From Lachnospiraceae bacterium (GTDB taxonomy: Bacteria; Bacillota; Clostridia; Lachnospirales; Lachnospiraceae), in NCBI GenBank assembly GCA_024694785.1, contig JAILJL010000124.1, positions 1-5,768 on the forward strand: DNA of 5,768 nucleotides, read 5' to 3'. Both the position numbers and the translations under genes were made by a program. The notes beneath the pieces are model-generated. The model did not search any database, had not been told where the DNA came from, and saw only the letters and a program-made list of their open reading frames with translations. Below are positions 5,162 through 5,768 of this stretch, piece after piece (position 1 is the first letter of the stretch; every line of letters starts with the position of its first letter).

Positions 5162-5560
5162 TTAATCTTTCAAACCGTCTTGATTGTGAATAAACAGAAT
5201 GATGAAACGATTACCGGTATAAACGGCATTTTGAAAAGAAATGCAGTATTTCGCATAGAGAAACAGCAGCGCTGTTGTGAGCATAATAAGGAGTCCTACT
5301 AGAAATCTTCTGGTAGCAGATGCATTTCTGTTATTGATATTTCTATAAAAGCTCTCTTTTATAAGGGATACTTCCGTTCGAGTCTCTGCAAGTACGTTGA
5401 TATAGGCATGAGACTGTGTAGAAATGCTGCATTCCGGTTGTGAGATTGGCTTGATATCAGGAATGGAATCGATGTCATTATAAAGTGATACAACAAGAAA
5501 AGCTGCGATAAAGGCAGCGGTAATAAGGTATTTGGTTTTCTGTGAAAAAGCAGATATCAT
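5162..5560 (-). CDS. Hypothetical bitopic membrane protein, 132 residues
   Basis: I do not recognise a named family. Residues 10-27 form an N-terminal hydrophobic helix after K8 and K10. A polar stretch of roughly 57 residues (28-84) contains one cysteine (C44) and a helix rich in charged residues (AETRTEVSLIKESFYRNINN). A second membrane helix spans about 87-104, preceded by RR. The C-terminal tail ends in FIIL-F-IHNQDGLKD. The arrangement suggests a small extracytoplasmic loop held by two helices, with both ends in the cytosol. The start is supported by GAAGG (complement of 5569-5573) at eight to nine bases. It is the first of two small membrane genes on this strand; the 39-residue gene follows after 87 bases. 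A role as a membrane accessory protein is only a guess. Confidence 0.68.
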   Translation of the reverse strand: MISAFSQKTKYLITAAFIAAFLVVSLYNDIDSIPDIKPISQPECSISTQSHAYINVLAETRTEVSLIKESFYRNINNRNASATRRFLVGLLIMLTTALLFLYAKYCISFQNAVYTGNRFIILFIHNQDGLKD

Positions 5561-5588
5561 CGTAAAGACCTTCTTGTTGTGATTTTAA

Positions 5589-5768
5589 GCTACTAATATA
5601 GTGTATCTAATTATAGGTAAAATAGAAGATGATTTCGGACATGATTACAAAGCTCATATAGAAAAGCTGATTACTTTGGCTGATAAGTTATACAATGTCG
5701 AGCGCGCGGTATCAAAGGATCCGGAAAGATGTGGAATAATCAGATATAACAGACTTAGAATATTTGCG
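5589..5768 (+). CDS. Partial reading frame running off the right edge, start unclear
   Basis: A plus-strand frame opens after a TAA at 5586-5588 and stays open for 60 codons to the end of the window. From a possible GTG at 5601 it reads V-Y-L-I-I-G-K-I-E-D-D-F-G-H-D-Y, then HIEKLITLADKLYNVERAVS and KDPERCGIIRYNRLRIF. The composition is charged and helix-like, as in a real protein. However, no ATG or Shine-Dalgarno precedes it, and its start overlaps the probable promoter of the divergent gene. It may be a 5'-truncated remnant, a gene with a non-standard start, or chance. I do not recognise a family. A competing minus-strand frame across the same bases is hydrophobic and has no start in the window. 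Confidence 0.33.
5610..5638 (-). promoter_or_regulatory. Possible promoter of the small membrane-protein genes
   Basis: On the minus strand a perfect TATAAT (complement of 5610-5615) lies about 50 bases upstream of the ATG. The -35 position at 17-bp spacing reads CCGAAA, a weak match, and there is no TG extension. The assignment is plausible mainly because of the -10. Confidence 0.4.

Noticed and set aside
4955..5560. Type I toxin-antitoxin or bacteriocin/immunity interpretation of the two small membrane proteins
   Set aside because: No antisense RNA promoter, no double-glycine leader, no processing or transport genes and no matching family signature are visible; being short and hydrophobic is not enough.

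Overview
The window looks like chromosomal DNA from a low-to-moderate GC, motile member of the Clostridia. The family Lachnospiraceae (Butyrivibrio/Roseburia-like) is a reasonable guess from protein style, strong GGAGG ribosome binding sites and an MCP tail, but this is inference because no rRNA or other marker gene is present.

Left part, plus strand. The window opens with the last 29 codons of a methyl-accepting chemotaxis protein, closed by a strong intrinsic terminator. A promoter with 17-bp spacing then drives a 416-residue major facilitator (MFS_3/DHA3-like) efflux protein. Next, a near-consensus extended -10 promoter drives a tight three-gene operon: a DUF2975 four-helix membrane protein, a 69-residue Xre/YozG-type HTH regulator, and a 416-residue polytopic membrane protein of the DUF4153/DUF4173 type. 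This operon ends at a bidirectional terminator shared with the convergent gene that follows. DUF2975 plus a small HTH protein is a recurrent Firmicutes pair. The third membrane gene makes the set look like a self-regulated membrane or envelope module, but its function is unknown. A 23-bp sequence from the end of the MFS gene (tail YNRAA-stop) recurs at 20 of 23 bases immediately after this operon (YNRTA-stop in frame), so the operon is flanked by imperfect direct repeats.

Right part, minus strand. A 349-residue protein has an HEMFH zinc-protease motif, no signal peptide, and a promoter bracketed by a perfect 8-bp inverted repeat. Upstream of it lie two small membrane genes in the same orientation: a 132-residue bitopic protein, and a 39-residue hydrophobic protein that follows its own excellent RBS. 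A hairpin separates them and a terminator follows the second. The last ~180 bases hold a plus-strand reading frame that runs off the edge and has no convincing start.

I see no rRNA, tRNA, CRISPR array, transposase or riboswitch. The most unusual items are the repeat-flanked three-gene membrane/regulator cassette, the operator-like inverted repeats around the promoters, the cytosolic HEMFH protein, and the pair of small membrane proteins.
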